A stretch of DNA of 56,714 bases, taken from an uncultured Brevundimonas sp. (lineage in GTDB: Bacteria > Pseudomonadota > Alphaproteobacteria > Caulobacterales > Caulobacteraceae). The position numbers and the translations under genes are program-made. Below the pieces are notes generated by a model, which did not search any database, had not been told where the DNA came from, and worked only from the letters and a program-made list of their open reading frames with translations. Each line of letters starts with the position of its first letter. The stretch's first letter is position 1. The DNA lies in the NCBI RefSeq assembly GCF_937863155.1, contig NZ_CALMFB010000005.1, forward strand, positions 1-56,714, in the 5' to 3' direction. Below are positions 46,485 through 55,270 of the stretch, in pieces.

Positions 46485-48635
46485 ATGACGAACTATCTGT
46501 GGCTGGTCATTGCGGCCGGCGCTCTGGGGGTGCTGTACGGCGCCGTACAGACCGCCGCCCTGATGAAGGCCGGAACCGGCAACGACCGGATGCGCGAGAT
46601 CGCGGCGGCCATTCAGGAAGGCGCATCCGCCTATCTGCGGCGCCAGTACACCACCATCGGCATGGTCGGGGTCGTGATCCTGATCGCCGCCTGGCTGTTG
46701 ATCGGCCCGTGGGCGGCCATCGGCTTCCTGATCGGCGCCGTGCTGTCGGGCGCGGCGGGTTTCGCCGGCATGCTGATCTCGGTCCGCGCAAACGTGCGCA
46801 CGGCCCAGGCGGCGTCGGAAAGCCTGTCCAAGGGTCTGGACCTGGCCTTCCGGTCGGGCGCCATCACCGGCATGTTCGTGGCCGGCGGCGCCCTGTTGGG
46901 CGTGGCGGGCTATTACGCCTTCATGACGCTGGGCATGGGCTTTGAAAGCACCAGCCGCGAGGTCGTGGACGGCCTGGTGGCCCTGGGCTTCGGCGCCTCG
47001 CTGATTTCGATCTTCGCGCGTCTGGGCGGCGGCATCTTCACCAAGGGCGCCGACGTGGGCGGCGACATGGTGGGCAAGGTCGAGGCCGGCATCCCCGAGG
47101 ATGACCCCCGCAACGCCGCGACCATCGCCGACAATGTGGGCGACAACGTCGGCGACTGCGCCGGCATGGCCGCCGACCTGTTCGAGACCTATGCCGTCAC
47201 CATCGTGGCGACCATGGTCCTGGCCGCCATCTTCTTCCGCGGCCAGCCCTATGTGGACGTGATGATGCTGCTGCCGCTGGCCATCTGCGGCGTCTGCATC
47301 GTGACCTCGATCATCGGCAGCTTCTTCGTGCGTCTGGGCAAGAGCCAGAACATCATGGGCGCCCTGTATCAGGGTCTGATCGTCACCGGCGTCCTGTCGG
47401 TCGGCGCGGTCTGGTGGATCATCAACACCCTGGTCACCGGTCCGATCCAGACCAACGGCGGCCTGATGATCGAGCCGATGAACCTGTTCTGGTCCGGCGT
47501 GGTCGGCCTGGTCGTGACGGCCGCCATCGTGGTCATCACCGAATACTACACCGGCACCGGCTTCCGCCCGGTGAAGTCGGTCGCCAACGCCTCGGTTTCG
47601 GGCCACGGCACCAACGTCATCCAGGGTCTGGCCATGTCGCTGGAAGCCACCGCGCTTCCGGCCCTGACCATCATCGTCGGCATCATCGTGACCTATCAGC
47701 TGGCGGGCCTGTTCGGCATCGCCATCGCCACCACCACCATGCTGGGCGTGGCGGGCATGATCGTGGCGCTGGACGCCTTCGGTCCGGTCACCGACAACGC
47801 TGGCGGTATCGCCGAAATGGCGGGCCTGCCGTCCGACGTGCGCGAAAAGACCGACGCCCTGGACGCCGTGGGCAACACCACCAAGGCGGTGACCAAGGGC
47901 TACGCCATCGGTTCGGCCGGCCTGGGCGCCCTGGTGCTGTTCGCCGCCTATACCGAAGACCTGAAGCATTTCTCGGCCGAAGCGGCGCCGGGCAGCTTCT
48001 TCGACGGTCTGGGCACGGTCGCGTTCGATCTGGCCAACCCCTATGTCGTGGTCGGCCTGCTGTTCGGGGGGCTGCTGCCCTTCCTGTTCGGCGGCATGTC
48101 GATGACCGCCGTGGGCCGCGCTGCCGAAGCCGTGGTGGCCGAGGTGCGTCGTCAGTTCCGCGAGAACCCGGGCATCATGACCGGCCAGGTCAAGCCCGAG
48201 TATGGCCGCGCGGTCGACATCCTGACCTCGGCGGCGATTCGCGAAATGATCGTGCCGTCGCTGCTGCCGGTGCTGTCGCCGATCGTGCTGTTTGTGGCGG
48301 TGCTGCTGATCCAGCCGGACAAGGCCAACGCCTTCGCCGCCCTGGGCGCCATGCTGATGGGCGTGATCGTGACCGGCCTGTTCGTGGCCATTTCGATGAC
48401 CTCGGGCGGCGGCGCCTGGGACAACGCCAAGAAGGTGATCGAGGAAGGCTTCACCGACAAGAACGGCCAGATCCACGGCAAGGGCTCCGAAGCCCACAAG
48501 GCCGCGGTGACGGGCGATACGGTCGGCGATCCCTACAAGGACACCTCCGGCCCGGCGGTGAACCCGATGATCAAGATCACCAACATCGTGGCCCTGCTGC
48601 TTCTGGCGGTGCTGGCCTCGGGCAAGATCGTCTGA
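46485..48635 (+). CDS. hppA: membrane-bound proton-pumping pyrophosphatase, K+-independent type
   Basis: The 716-residue protein has about 16 transmembrane helices. The PPi-binding motif is [30 protein letters not shown], followed by [18 protein letters not shown]. Lys467 in GNTTKAV is the hallmark of K+-independent H+-PPases (K+-dependent enzymes have Ala there). It couples PPi hydrolysis to proton export. ATG 46485 matches the family start (MTNYLWLV); an upstream alternative is less likely. A strong terminator follows 26 bases after the stop. Confidence 0.95.
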   Translation: MTNYLWLVIAAGALGVLYGAVQTAALMKAGTGNDRMREIAAAIQEGASAYLRRQYTTIGMVGVVILIAAWLLIGPWAAIGFLIGAVLSGAAGFAGMLISVRANVRTAQAASESLSKGLDLAFRSGAITGMFVAGGALLGVAGYYAFMTLGMGFESTSREVVDGLVALGFGASLISIFARLGGGIFTKGADVGGDMVGKVEAGIPEDDPRNAATIADNVGDNVGDCAGMAADLFETYAVTIVATMVLAAIFFRGQPYVDVMMLLPLAICGVCIVTSIIGSFFVRLGKSQNIMGALYQGLIVTGVLSVGAVWWIINTLVTGPIQTNGGLMIEPMNLFWSGVVGLVVTAAIVVITEYYTGTGFRPVKSVANASVSGHGTNVIQGLAMSLEATALPALTIIVGIIVTYQLAGLFGIAIATTTMLGVAGMIVALDAFGPVTDNAGGIAEMAGLPSDVREKTDALDAVGNTTKAVTKGYAIGSAGLGALVLFAAYTEDLKHFSAEAAPGSFFDGLGTVAFDLANPYVVVGLLFGGLLPFLFGGMSMTAVGRAAEAVVAEVRRQFRENPGIMTGQVKPEYGRAVDILTSAAIREMIVPSLLPVLSPIVLFVAVLLIQPDKANAFAALGAMLMGVIVTGLFVAISMTSGGGAWDNAKKVIEEGFTDKNGQIHGKGSEAHKAAVTGDTVGDPYKDTSGPAVNPMIKITNIVALLLLAVLASGKIV

Positions 48636-48660
48636 TCCGCCGACATCGGTGACCAAGGAA

Positions 48661-48698
48661 AAGGCCCCGGAGAGCGATCTCCGGGGCCTTGTTCTTTT
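48661..48698. terminator. rho-independent terminator after hppA
   Basis: A 13-bp stem AAGGCCCCGGAGA with its complement, loop GCGA, is followed by GTTCTTTT. It is the exact inverted copy of the hairpin at the window start. It may also end the convergent bamE transcript. Confidence 0.9.
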
Positions 48699-48746
48699 GG
48701 GGGCAGGCCTGAACTGAAGCAGAGGCCGCCAGCAGTGATCCGGTCG

Positions 48747-49238
48747 TCAGTCGGGGCGGCGCTGGCCCGGAACGTCGTCTTCGGTGCGCGGCAGCTGGCC
48801 ACGGCCGACGTTGCCCAGCAGTTGCTCCAGCACCGTCAGGCGACGACCGCGCGTCGGCGTCTCGGCCCCATCCATGCTGACCCCTTCGCCATCGGCCAGC
48901 GACAGGGTGCGAACGGCGGCCACCTGATCCGAACCTTCGGCGAAGGTGATCTCGGTCACCGAGCGCTGGGTCACTTCGGGCCGGCGGAAGGTGTATTTCT
49001 CGGTGACCTGGCTGATGTAGTACCAGACCTGATCCTTCTCGAAGGTCGAGGTGGTCGAGGGCGAACCCAGGCGGGCCAGCACCGTGGCCTTGGTGTCCGT
49101 GCCCGCCACGACATCGGCGGGCGCGGCGTCGATGACCTGGAAGCCATTGGCGCCGACGATGGGCGCACAGGCCGCCGAGGCCAGAAGGGCCGCGCCGGCA
49201 AGGGCGCGAAGGGCGAAGACGGAAGCGTTTCGGGGCAT
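48747..49238 (-). CDS. bamE: outer-membrane assembly lipoprotein BamE
   Basis: The 163-residue SmpA/OmlA-family lipoprotein has a lipoprotein signal ending LLASAAC. The BamE domain begins PADVVAGTDTKATVLARLGSPSTTSTFEKDQVWYYIS and continues with VTEITFAEGSDQ. A C-terminal extension (TRGRRLTVLEQLLGNVGRG) is typical of alphaproteobacterial members. It is part of the BAM complex inserting beta-barrels into the outer membrane. Divergent from cbp3 across about 90 bases. Confidence 0.9.
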   Translation of the reverse strand: MPRNASVFALRALAGAALLASAACAPIVGANGFQVIDAAPADVVAGTDTKATVLARLGSPSTTSTFEKDQVWYYISQVTEKYTFRRPEVTQRSVTEITFAEGSDQVAAVRTLSLADGEGVSMDGAETPTRGRRLTVLEQLLGNVGRGQLPRTEDDVPGQRRPD

Positions 49239-49326
49239 GAGATGACGCCTGCGGGAAAACAAGGTCTTTGACCTAGCCGGACCTGCGTCCTAGTTCAACG
49301 TCGCGGCGGAAAAGGGGCCGTCGAAC

Positions 49327-49851
49327 ATGCTGCGATCACTCTTCAAGTCCCGCCCGTCACGGGCCACGGCCGAAACCCTGTACGCCCTGGCGGCGGATCA
49401 GGCGCGAACGCCCGCCTTCTATACCCGCCTGGGCGTCGCCGACCGGATCGACGCGCGGTTCGAGCTGTACACCCTGCATGTGCTGCTGCTGGTGCTGCGG
49501 CTGCGTCATGAGGGCGACCAGGGCGCCGAAACGGCCCAGGCCCTGTTCGACACCTATGTGTCTTCGCTGGACGACACCCTGCGCGAGCTGGGCGTCGGCG
49601 ACATGGCGGTGGCCAAGAAGATGCGCAAGCTGGGCGAGGCCCTGTACGGCCGCATGCAGGCCTATGAGGCCGCCATCGTCGAAGCGGACGAGGCCGCGCT
49701 GTCGGCCGCCCTGGCGCGCAATGTCTATGAGAGCGAGGATCCCGCCGCCGGCGCCGCCCTGGCCCGCTATGCGCTGGACAGCCGCGCCCGGCTGGCGGAT
49801 CAGCCGGCCGCGACCCTGGCCGCCGGACCCCACTGGGGAGAGATCGGATGA
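49327..49851 (+). CDS. ubiquinol-cytochrome c chaperone family protein (Cbp3-like)
   Basis: The 174-residue helical protein has the Cbp3/CBP3 pattern: YTRLGVADRIDARFELYTLHVLLLVLRLR, then LFDTYVSSLDDTLRELGVGDMAVAKKMRKLGEALYGRM and ARNVY. In mitochondria Cbp3 assists cytochrome b assembly; bacterial homologues are presumed to assist the bc1 complex. It overlaps yceD by four bases, forming the conserved alphaproteobacterial group bamE/cbp3/yceD/plsX/fabH/ihfA. Confidence 0.88.
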   Translation: MLRSLFKSRPSRATAETLYALAADQARTPAFYTRLGVADRIDARFELYTLHVLLLVLRLRHEGDQGAETAQALFDTYVSSLDDTLRELGVGDMAVAKKMRKLGEALYGRMQAYEAAIVEADEAALSAALARNVYESEDPAAGAALARYALDSRARLADQPAATLAAGPHWGEIG

Positions 49852-50381
49852 ACGCCCAGCCGAATCAGCCGCCCCTCAGCGACATCGTGCGGGTGAACCA
49901 GATCGGCGCCGGGGTGAACCGCACCCTGACGCCCGACGCCGAGGCGCGCCGCAGGATCGCCCGGGAGCTGGACCTGGCGGCGCTGGACGCGTTCGAGGCG
50001 GTGCTGACCCTGGCGCCCGGAGAAACGGGATGGCGGCTGACCGGCCGGGTGACGGCCGAGGCGGTTCAGAGCTGCGGCCTGACGCTGGAGCCCCTGCCGG
50101 TCTCGATCGACCGCGATTTCGTCATCGAGCTGGTCGAGCGCGCTGAAGACGCCGACGCTGACGACGAGGAGATCGAAATCCTGCTGGAAGACGAGGCGCC
50201 GGACGTGATCGAGGACGGCCGTATCGACCTGGGCCAATATGCGCTGGAACAACTGGCGCTGTCGCTGGACCCATTCCCGCGCAAGCCGGGGGCCGAGTTC
50301 GTCCAGCCCCCCGAACCGGCCGAGATCAATCCCTTCGCCGTGCTGAAGACCTTCAAGACCAAGGATGACGGCGAAGGTTGA
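49848..50381 (+). CDS. YceD/DUF177 family protein
   Basis: The 177-residue acidic protein has SDIVRVNQIGAGVNRTLTPDAEAR, VTAEAVQSCGLTLEPL (Cys of the family motif) and an acidic middle (EDADADDEEIEILLEDEAPD). DLGQYALEQLALSLDPFPRKPG ends the conserved part. In many bacteria yceD precedes rpmF (ribosomal protein L32) and contributes to 23S rRNA and ribosome assembly. Here plsX follows directly and no rpmF is found in the 93-base gap. Confidence 0.87.
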   Translation: MNAQPNQPPLSDIVRVNQIGAGVNRTLTPDAEARRRIARELDLAALDAFEAVLTLAPGETGWRLTGRVTAEAVQSCGLTLEPLPVSIDRDFVIELVERAEDADADDEEIEILLEDEAPDVIEDGRIDLGQYALEQLALSLDPFPRKPGAEFVQPPEPAEINPFAVLKTFKTKDDGEG

Positions 50382-50474
50382 CCTAAGGTCCGCCTGGTTG
50401 CATCCCATTGACGCGGCGCTATCGTCGCCCTGACTCAGCGCCGCGACAGACGGCGTGACGGAGCATCGACCCCT

Positions 50475-51563
50475 TTGCCATCCCTGACGACGATCTCTCT
50501 GGACGCCATGGGCGGCGATCACGGCCCGCCCGTGGTCGTGGGCGGCGTAAAGGCCTATCTGGCCCGCCACGGCGGCGAAGGCGTGCGGTTCCTGCTGCAT
50601 GGCGACGAAGCCGCGATCCGCGCCGAGATGACGCGCCTGCGCCTGGACCCAGCGATCATCGAGATCCGCCATTCGGACAAGGTCGTGGCCATGGACGAAA
50701 AGCCCGCCCAGGCCATGCGCCGGGGCAAGGGCTCCAGCCTGTGGAACGCCATCGAGGCGGTGAAGACCGGCGACGCCGCGGCCGCCGTCTCGGCCGGCAA
50801 CACCGGCGCCCTGATGGCGATCTCAAAGCTGATCCTGCGCATGGCCGCGCCGGGGCTGGAGCGGCCGGCCCTGGTGGCCAGTTGGCCCACGGTCAAGGGC
50901 GGGCATACCGCCGTTCTGGACGTCGGCGCCAATATCGACAGCGACGCGGCCCAGCTGATCGAATTCGCCATCATGGGCGAGGCTTTCCAGACGGCGGTGC
51001 ATGGCGTCGAGCGGCCCCTGGTCGGCCTGCTGAACGTCGGCTCTGAAGACATGAAGGGCCATGAAGAGGTACGCGAGGCGCATCGCATGCTGCGCGAAGG
51101 CGCCTTCGACCTGCGCTATCACGGCTTTGTCGAGGGCACGGACCTGGCCACCGGCGAGGTGGACGTGGTGGTCACCGACGGCTTCACCGGCAATATCGCG
51201 CTGAAGACGGCCGAGGGCACGGCGCGGCTGATCTCGACCTTCCTGAAGGAGGCCCTGACCTCCAGCGTGACCTCGCGCGTTGGCGCCCTGATCGCCCTGC
51301 CGGCGCTGAAGGCCATGCGGGCGCGGATCGACCCCAACGCCATCAACGGCGGGCCGTTGCTGGGCCTGAACGGCCTGGTGGTCAAGAGCCATGGCGGCGC
51401 GACGGCGGCGGGCTTCGGCTCGGCCATCCGCATCGCGGTGGACCTGGCGCGCAGCGATTATCTGGCCAAGGTGGCCAAGAACCTGAAACGGCTGGACGCC
51501 GTCTTCGACCATTCGGCCGACGCCACGCCCGATGCGGCGGCGGCCGGGGAGAGCATCCAGTGA
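50475..51563 (+). CDS. plsX: phosphate acyltransferase PlsX
   Basis: The 362-residue protein has ISLDAMGGDHGP at the N-terminus, AMRRGKGSSLWNAIEAVKTGDAAAAVSAGNTGALMA, and VDVVVTDGFTGNIALKTAEG. It makes acyl-phosphate from acyl-ACP for phosphatidic acid synthesis. The start is TTG 50475, giving the standard N-terminus; the first ATG would fall inside the conserved DAMGGD motif. It overlaps fabH (GTGA). Confidence 0.93.
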   Translation: MPSLTTISLDAMGGDHGPPVVVGGVKAYLARHGGEGVRFLLHGDEAAIRAEMTRLRLDPAIIEIRHSDKVVAMDEKPAQAMRRGKGSSLWNAIEAVKTGDAAAAVSAGNTGALMAISKLILRMAAPGLERPALVASWPTVKGGHTAVLDVGANIDSDAAQLIEFAIMGEAFQTAVHGVERPLVGLLNVGSEDMKGHEEVREAHRMLREGAFDLRYHGFVEGTDLATGEVDVVVTDGFTGNIALKTAEGTARLISTFLKEALTSSVTSRVGALIALPALKAMRARIDPNAINGGPLLGLNGLVVKSHGGATAAGFGSAIRIAVDLARSDYLAKVAKNLKRLDAVFDHSADATPDAAAAGESIQ

Positions 51564-52537
51564 GCGTCACCCGTAGCGCCGTCACCGGCGTCGGTTCCTA
51601 TCTGCCCGAACAGATCGTCACCAATGACGACCTGGCCAGGATCGTCGACACCTCGGACGAATGGATCATCGAGCGCACCGGCATCCGCCAGCGACACCGC
51701 GCCCGCGATGACCAGCCGACCAGCGACCTGGCGGTCGAGGCGGCGAAAAAGGCCCTGGAAAACGCCGGGCGTACGGCGGCGGACGTGGACCTGATCATCG
51801 TGGCCACCACCACGCCGGACATGACCTTTCCGGCCACCGCCTCGATCGTGCAGCGCAAGCTGGGCGTACCGGTGTGCATCGCCTTTGACATGCAGGCGGT
51901 GTGTTCGGGCTTCGTCTATGCGCTCAGCGTGGCCGACGGCTTTGTCGCGCGCGGCGCGGCCAAATGCGCCCTGGTCATCGGCGCCGAGGAGATGACCCGG
52001 CTGATGGACTGGACCGACCGGACCACCTGCGTCCTGTTCGGCGACGGCGCCGGGGCTGTGGTGCTGGAGCCGAAGGCGGGGCAGGGGACGCCCGCCGACA
52101 CCGGCCTTTTGGGCTTCGCCCTGCGCTGCGACGGCAACAAGACCGACCTGCTGTATGTCGATGGCGGCCCGGCCACGACCGGCTCGGTCGGTCATCTGCG
52201 CATGGCCGGCAATCAGGTGTTCCGTCATGCCGTGGTCAATATCGCCGAGGCGGTGACGGCCGCGGTCGCCAATGCGGGCGTCCAGATCGCCGACGTCGAT
52301 TGGTTCGTGCCGCACCAGGCCAATCAGCGCATCATCAAGGGCGTCGGCGACCGGCTGGGCCTGGACGAAGACAAGGTCATCTCGACCGTCGCCCAGCACG
52401 CCAACACCTCGGCGGCCTCGATTCCGCTGGCCCTGGACGCCGCCATCCGCGACGGCCGGATCAAGCGCGGCGATCTGGTTCTGCTGGAAGCCATGGGCGG
52501 CGGTTTGACCTGGGGCGCCTGCGCGATTCGCCTGTAA
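51560..52537 (+). CDS. fabH: 3-oxoacyl-ACP synthase III
   Basis: The 325-residue condensing enzyme starts GTG. Active-site Cys115 lies in [12 protein letters not shown], His in [11 protein letters not shown] and Asn in [14 protein letters not shown]. It initiates fatty-acid synthesis from acetyl-CoA and malonyl-ACP. Its stop leaves 77 bases before ihfA. Overlap with plsX suggests coupled translation. Confidence 0.95.
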   Translation: MSVTRSAVTGVGSYLPEQIVTNDDLARIVDTSDEWIIERTGIRQRHRARDDQPTSDLAVEAAKKALENAGRTAADVDLIIVATTTPDMTFPATASIVQRKLGVPVCIAFDMQAVCSGFVYALSVADGFVARGAAKCALVIGAEEMTRLMDWTDRTTCVLFGDGAGAVVLEPKAGQGTPADTGLLGFALRCDGNKTDLLYVDGGPATTGSVGHLRMAGNQVFRHAVVNIAEAVTAAVANAGVQIADVDWFVPHQANQRIIKGVGDRLGLDEDKVISTVAQHANTSAASIPLALDAAIRDGRIKRGDLVLLEAMGGGLTWGACAIRL

Positions 52538-52614
52538 GGCGCATCGCAGGCTTTGACATCGCCGCTCGTTGCCGTCTTATGGGCGCGGGCGATTTTCGGG
52601 ACCGGGAGGCTTTG

Positions 52615-52920
52615 GTGGCCGGACAACAGACTCTGACCCGTGCGGACCTCTGCGAGGCGGTTCATGACGAGGTGGGCCTGTCCCGCCAGGAGTGCTCGGC
52701 CCTGGTCGAACGCACGCTGGAGCTGATCGTCGAATCGCTGGAGCGCGGCGAGACCGTGAAACTGTCCGGTTTCGGTGTCTTCCAGGTGCGCGACAAACGC
52801 GCCCGCATGGGCCGCAATCCCAAGACGGGCGAGCCGGCGACCATCCATCCGCGCCGCGTCATCAGCTTCCGCGCCTCCCAGATCATGAAGGGCCGGGTCC
52901 ACGACGCCGTGGTGGACTGA
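52615..52920 (+). CDS. ihfA: integration host factor alpha subunit
   Basis: The 101-residue HU/IHF DNA-bending protein has [38 protein letters not shown] and the DNA-intercalating arm [27 protein letters not shown] lies five bases before GTG 52615. An ATG twelve codons earlier is in frame but without homologous sequence. It is followed by a MerR-type gene after five bases, as in many Alphaproteobacteria. Confidence 0.93.
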   Translation: MAGQQTLTRADLCEAVHDEVGLSRQECSALVERTLELIVESLERGETVKLSGFGVFQVRDKRARMGRNPKTGEPATIHPRRVISFRASQIMKGRVHDAVVD

Positions 52921-52925
52921 CCCGC

Positions 52926-53348
52926 GTGGCCAAGAGCCCCAACGCCTTTCGCAGCATTTCCGAAGCCGCCGAAGAGGTGGGCGCGCCCCAGCATGTGCTG
53001 CGCTTCTGGGAAACCAAATTCAGCTTCATCACCCCCGTGAAACGGGCCGGCGGCCGGCGGTTCTATCGCCCGCAGGACGTGGCGATCCTGAAAGCCGTCA
53101 GAAAGCTGCTGCATGACGACGGCCTGACCATCCGGGGCGTCCAGCGCCTGCACAAGGACGGCGGGCTGAAGCGGCTGCTGGACGGCGAGGGCGTGGATGT
53201 CGGCGCCGCCGTGGCCCCGGCCGAAGCCGCGCCTGCGGCCCCGTCGGCGCGGGGACCGGCGCCGGTGGCGTCCTCGGTCCGGCTGCGGGGTCTGCTGGTC
53301 CAGATCGAGAGCGCGCGGGCGCGTCTGGACGCCGTTCTGGCCCGTTAG
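52926..53348 (+). CDS. MerR-family transcriptional regulator
   Basis: The 140-residue protein has an N-terminal MerR helix-turn-helix ([44 protein letters not shown]). An Ala/Pro-rich linker and a short C-terminal coiled coil ([17 protein letters not shown]) follow. No metal-binding cysteines are seen. GTG start at 52926. This MerR-type gene after ihfA is a conserved alphaproteobacterial pairing; its targets are unknown. Confidence 0.88.
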   Translation: MAKSPNAFRSISEAAEEVGAPQHVLRFWETKFSFITPVKRAGGRRFYRPQDVAILKAVRKLLHDDGLTIRGVQRLHKDGGLKRLLDGEGVDVGAAVAPAEAAPAAPSARGPAPVASSVRLRGLLVQIESARARLDAVLAR

Positions 53349-53409
53349 GCCGATCCATCGATTTTGGGGTTTGCGGCGCAGCGAAGCCCCGTCTATAGGG
53401 AGCGCCTCT

Positions 53410-53486
<77 letters not shown>

Positions 53487-53556
53487 TTCAAATCCCTGAT
53501 TTGCATGGCGTCCGAGGCGGGCGGCGGGTCGCAGGACCAGCCGCCCGTTCGCCGTT

Positions 53557-53751
53557 TCAGCCCTTTTCCGCCCACTTCAGCAGCGGGAACAGGGGCACGC
53601 CCCAGCCCATGCCGGCGACGGCGTAGAACAGCAGCTGGACCAGGAAATTGTCCGGCAGCCGCGTCGACAGGCTGACGGCCCCCCAGACCCAGAAGATCAG
53701 GAAGGCCAGAACACCGACCGAGGCGACGAAACGCCGCGCGCGCGGCGGCAT
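53557..53751 (-). CDS. DUF2842 small membrane protein
   Basis: The 64-residue protein has two transmembrane helices (FVASVGVLAFLIFWVWGAVSL and LVQLLFYAVAGMGWGVPLFPL) and ends in the family's WAEKG-like tail. It fits DUF2842, an alphaproteobacterial family of unknown function. Its ATG shares one base with the stop of the preceding minus-strand gene (TGATG), indicating coupled translation. Confidence 0.82.
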   Translation of the reverse strand: MPPRARRFVASVGVLAFLIFWVWGAVSLSTRLPDNFLVQLLFYAVAGMGWGVPLFPLLKWAEKG

Positions 53752-54002
53752 CAGCGCTTGTTCCGAAACAGGAAGAAGGCGACCAGGCAGATCACAGCTC
53801 CCGCCATGGCCCAGCCGACCCAGGTCCAGTCCGTCAGGGTGGCCACCGTGAACACCCGCAGCGCCAGAAAGGCCCCGCAGGCCGCCCCCACGCCCGAGAC
53901 CAGCAGGGTGGCGAAGAAGCCGCGACGGCCGGTGATCTGATCGGCGATCGCCGCCAGGATTAGCACACCCAGGGCCGCGGCGATGATTTCGGCGTATTGC
54001 AC
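53751..54002 (-). CDS. small membrane protein, possibly transglycosylase-associated-like
   Basis: The 83-residue protein has three hydrophobic helices (AEIIAAALGVLILAAIA, FFATLLVSGVGAACGAFLAL and WVGWAMAGAVICLVAFFLF) and a basic C-terminus (RNKR). Gly-rich helix 2 recalls the GlsB/YeaQ/YmgE group, but the match is weak. AGGAGC lies six bases before GTG 54002; an upstream extension has no membrane or domain character. Cotranscribed with the DUF2842 gene. Confidence 0.65.
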   Translation of the reverse strand: MQYAEIIAAALGVLILAAIADQITGRRGFFATLLVSGVGAACGAFLALRVFTVATLTDWTWVGWAMAGAVICLVAFFLFRNKR

Positions 54003-54142
54003 GTCCTGCTCCTGAAAACCTGTGCGACCGCCGGTCGCTCGAAACCGACTCGATCTCGTCACCGGAGACGGGCATATCCCGTGCGAGACGTCCAGCGGCC
54101 ACGCTGGGCGATGAGCATATCGGGCTTAACGGCAGGCGTCGA

Positions 54143-55270
54143 ATGAACCGTTTCGGGATCCGGGATCGGGACCGCGTCGTGGCGGTGTGGATGTTCATCA
54201 CCGCCGCCCTGGTCTTCGCCATGGTGGTGGTGGGCGGGGCGACGCGGCTGACCGGTTCGGGCCTGTCGATCACCGAATGGGCGCCGATCCTGGGCGCCGT
54301 GCCGCCGCTGAACGACGCCCAGTGGGCCGAGGCCTTCGACAAGTACAAACAGATCCCCCAGTACGCCCAGGTCAATGCGGGCATGAGCCTGGCCGAGTTC
54401 CAGGGCATCTTCTGGTGGGAATGGGCGCACCGGTTCCTGGGGCGGTTCATCGGCCTGGTGGTCGGGGTTCCGGTCATGTTGGCCCTGGTGGCGCGGCTGC
54501 TGACGGCGACGATGTTCCGCACGGCCGGGCCGGGGTCGCTGCTGCGCAAGATGGGCCTGCCGGATCGGCTGTTCTGGCGGGTGCTGGTGCTGTTCGCCCT
54601 GGGGGGGCTTCAGGGGCTGGTCGGCTGGTGGATGGTGGCCTCGGGCCTGAGCGAGCGGGTCGATGTCGCGCCGGAGCGGCTGGCCACGCACCTGGGCCTG
54701 GCGCTGGTCATTCTGATGGGGGCGGTCTGGACGGGGCTGGAGGCGTGGGCCGGGCCGGAGCATTCGCGTTCGCCCGCCGGATGGTCGCGCGGGGCGGCGA
54801 TGCTGCTGGGGGTCGTCTTCGTTCAATGCCTGTTGGGCGCCCTGGTGGCCGGGGCCAAGGCGGGCTTCGTCTATACCGACTGGCCGCTGATGAACGGCGC
54901 GGTCCTGCCCCCTGTCGACTGGGCCGGGCTGGGCGTTCTGGCCGTGCTGCACGATCAGGGGCTGGTGCAGTTCATGCACCGCCTATGGGGCTATGGCCTG
55001 CTGGTGTTCGTGACGGTCTATGCAGTCCAGGCGTGGCGCTGGCGATTAGCCGAAGGGTCCGGGGCGGCGGCCATGGCCACCGCGGCCTCGGTCTGGCTGC
55101 AGGCGCTGCTGGGGATTTTCACCCTGATCCACGCCGTGCCGCTGATGCTGGGGGTGCTGCACCAGGCGGGGGCGGCGGTGGTGCTGATTCTGGCGACGCT
55201 GAACCTGTGGCTGGTGCGACGCAGCCAGCCGCGCCTGTTCACATCTGGACGGTCGCCCAGGGGCCTGTGA
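54143..55270 (+). CDS. ctaA: heme A synthase
   Basis: The 375-residue COX15/CtaA protein has about eight transmembrane helices. VVVGGATRLTGSGLSITEW and FWWEWAHRFLGR hold conserved Gly/His heme-binding residues; matching His residues recur in the second half (HLGLALVIL and FMHRLWGYGLL). It oxidises heme O to heme A for cytochrome aa3 oxidase. It overlaps the convergent PhoX-like gene by 32 bases. A 140-base gap upstream holds no other gene. Confidence 0.93.
   Translation: MNRFGIRDRDRVVAVWMFITAALVFAMVVVGGATRLTGSGLSITEWAPILGAVPPLNDAQWAEAFDKYKQIPQYAQVNAGMSLAEFQGIFWWEWAHRFLGRFIGLVVGVPVMLALVARLLTATMFRTAGPGSLLRKMGLPDRLFWRVLVLFALGGLQGLVGWWMVASGLSERVDVAPERLATHLGLALVILMGAVWTGLEAWAGPEHSRSPAGWSRGAAMLLGVVFVQCLLGALVAGAKAGFVYTDWPLMNGAVLPPVDWAGLGVLAVLHDQGLVQFMHRLWGYGLLVFVTVYAVQAWRWRLAEGSGAAAMATAASVWLQALLGIFTLIHAVPLMLGVLHQAGAAVVLILATLNLWLVRRSQPRLFTSGRSPRGL

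Noticed and set aside
46314-48656. Long minus-strand open frame opposite hppA, rich in His, Gly, Asp and Gln
   Set aside because: Shadow of the pyrophosphatase gene; no recognisable protein features.
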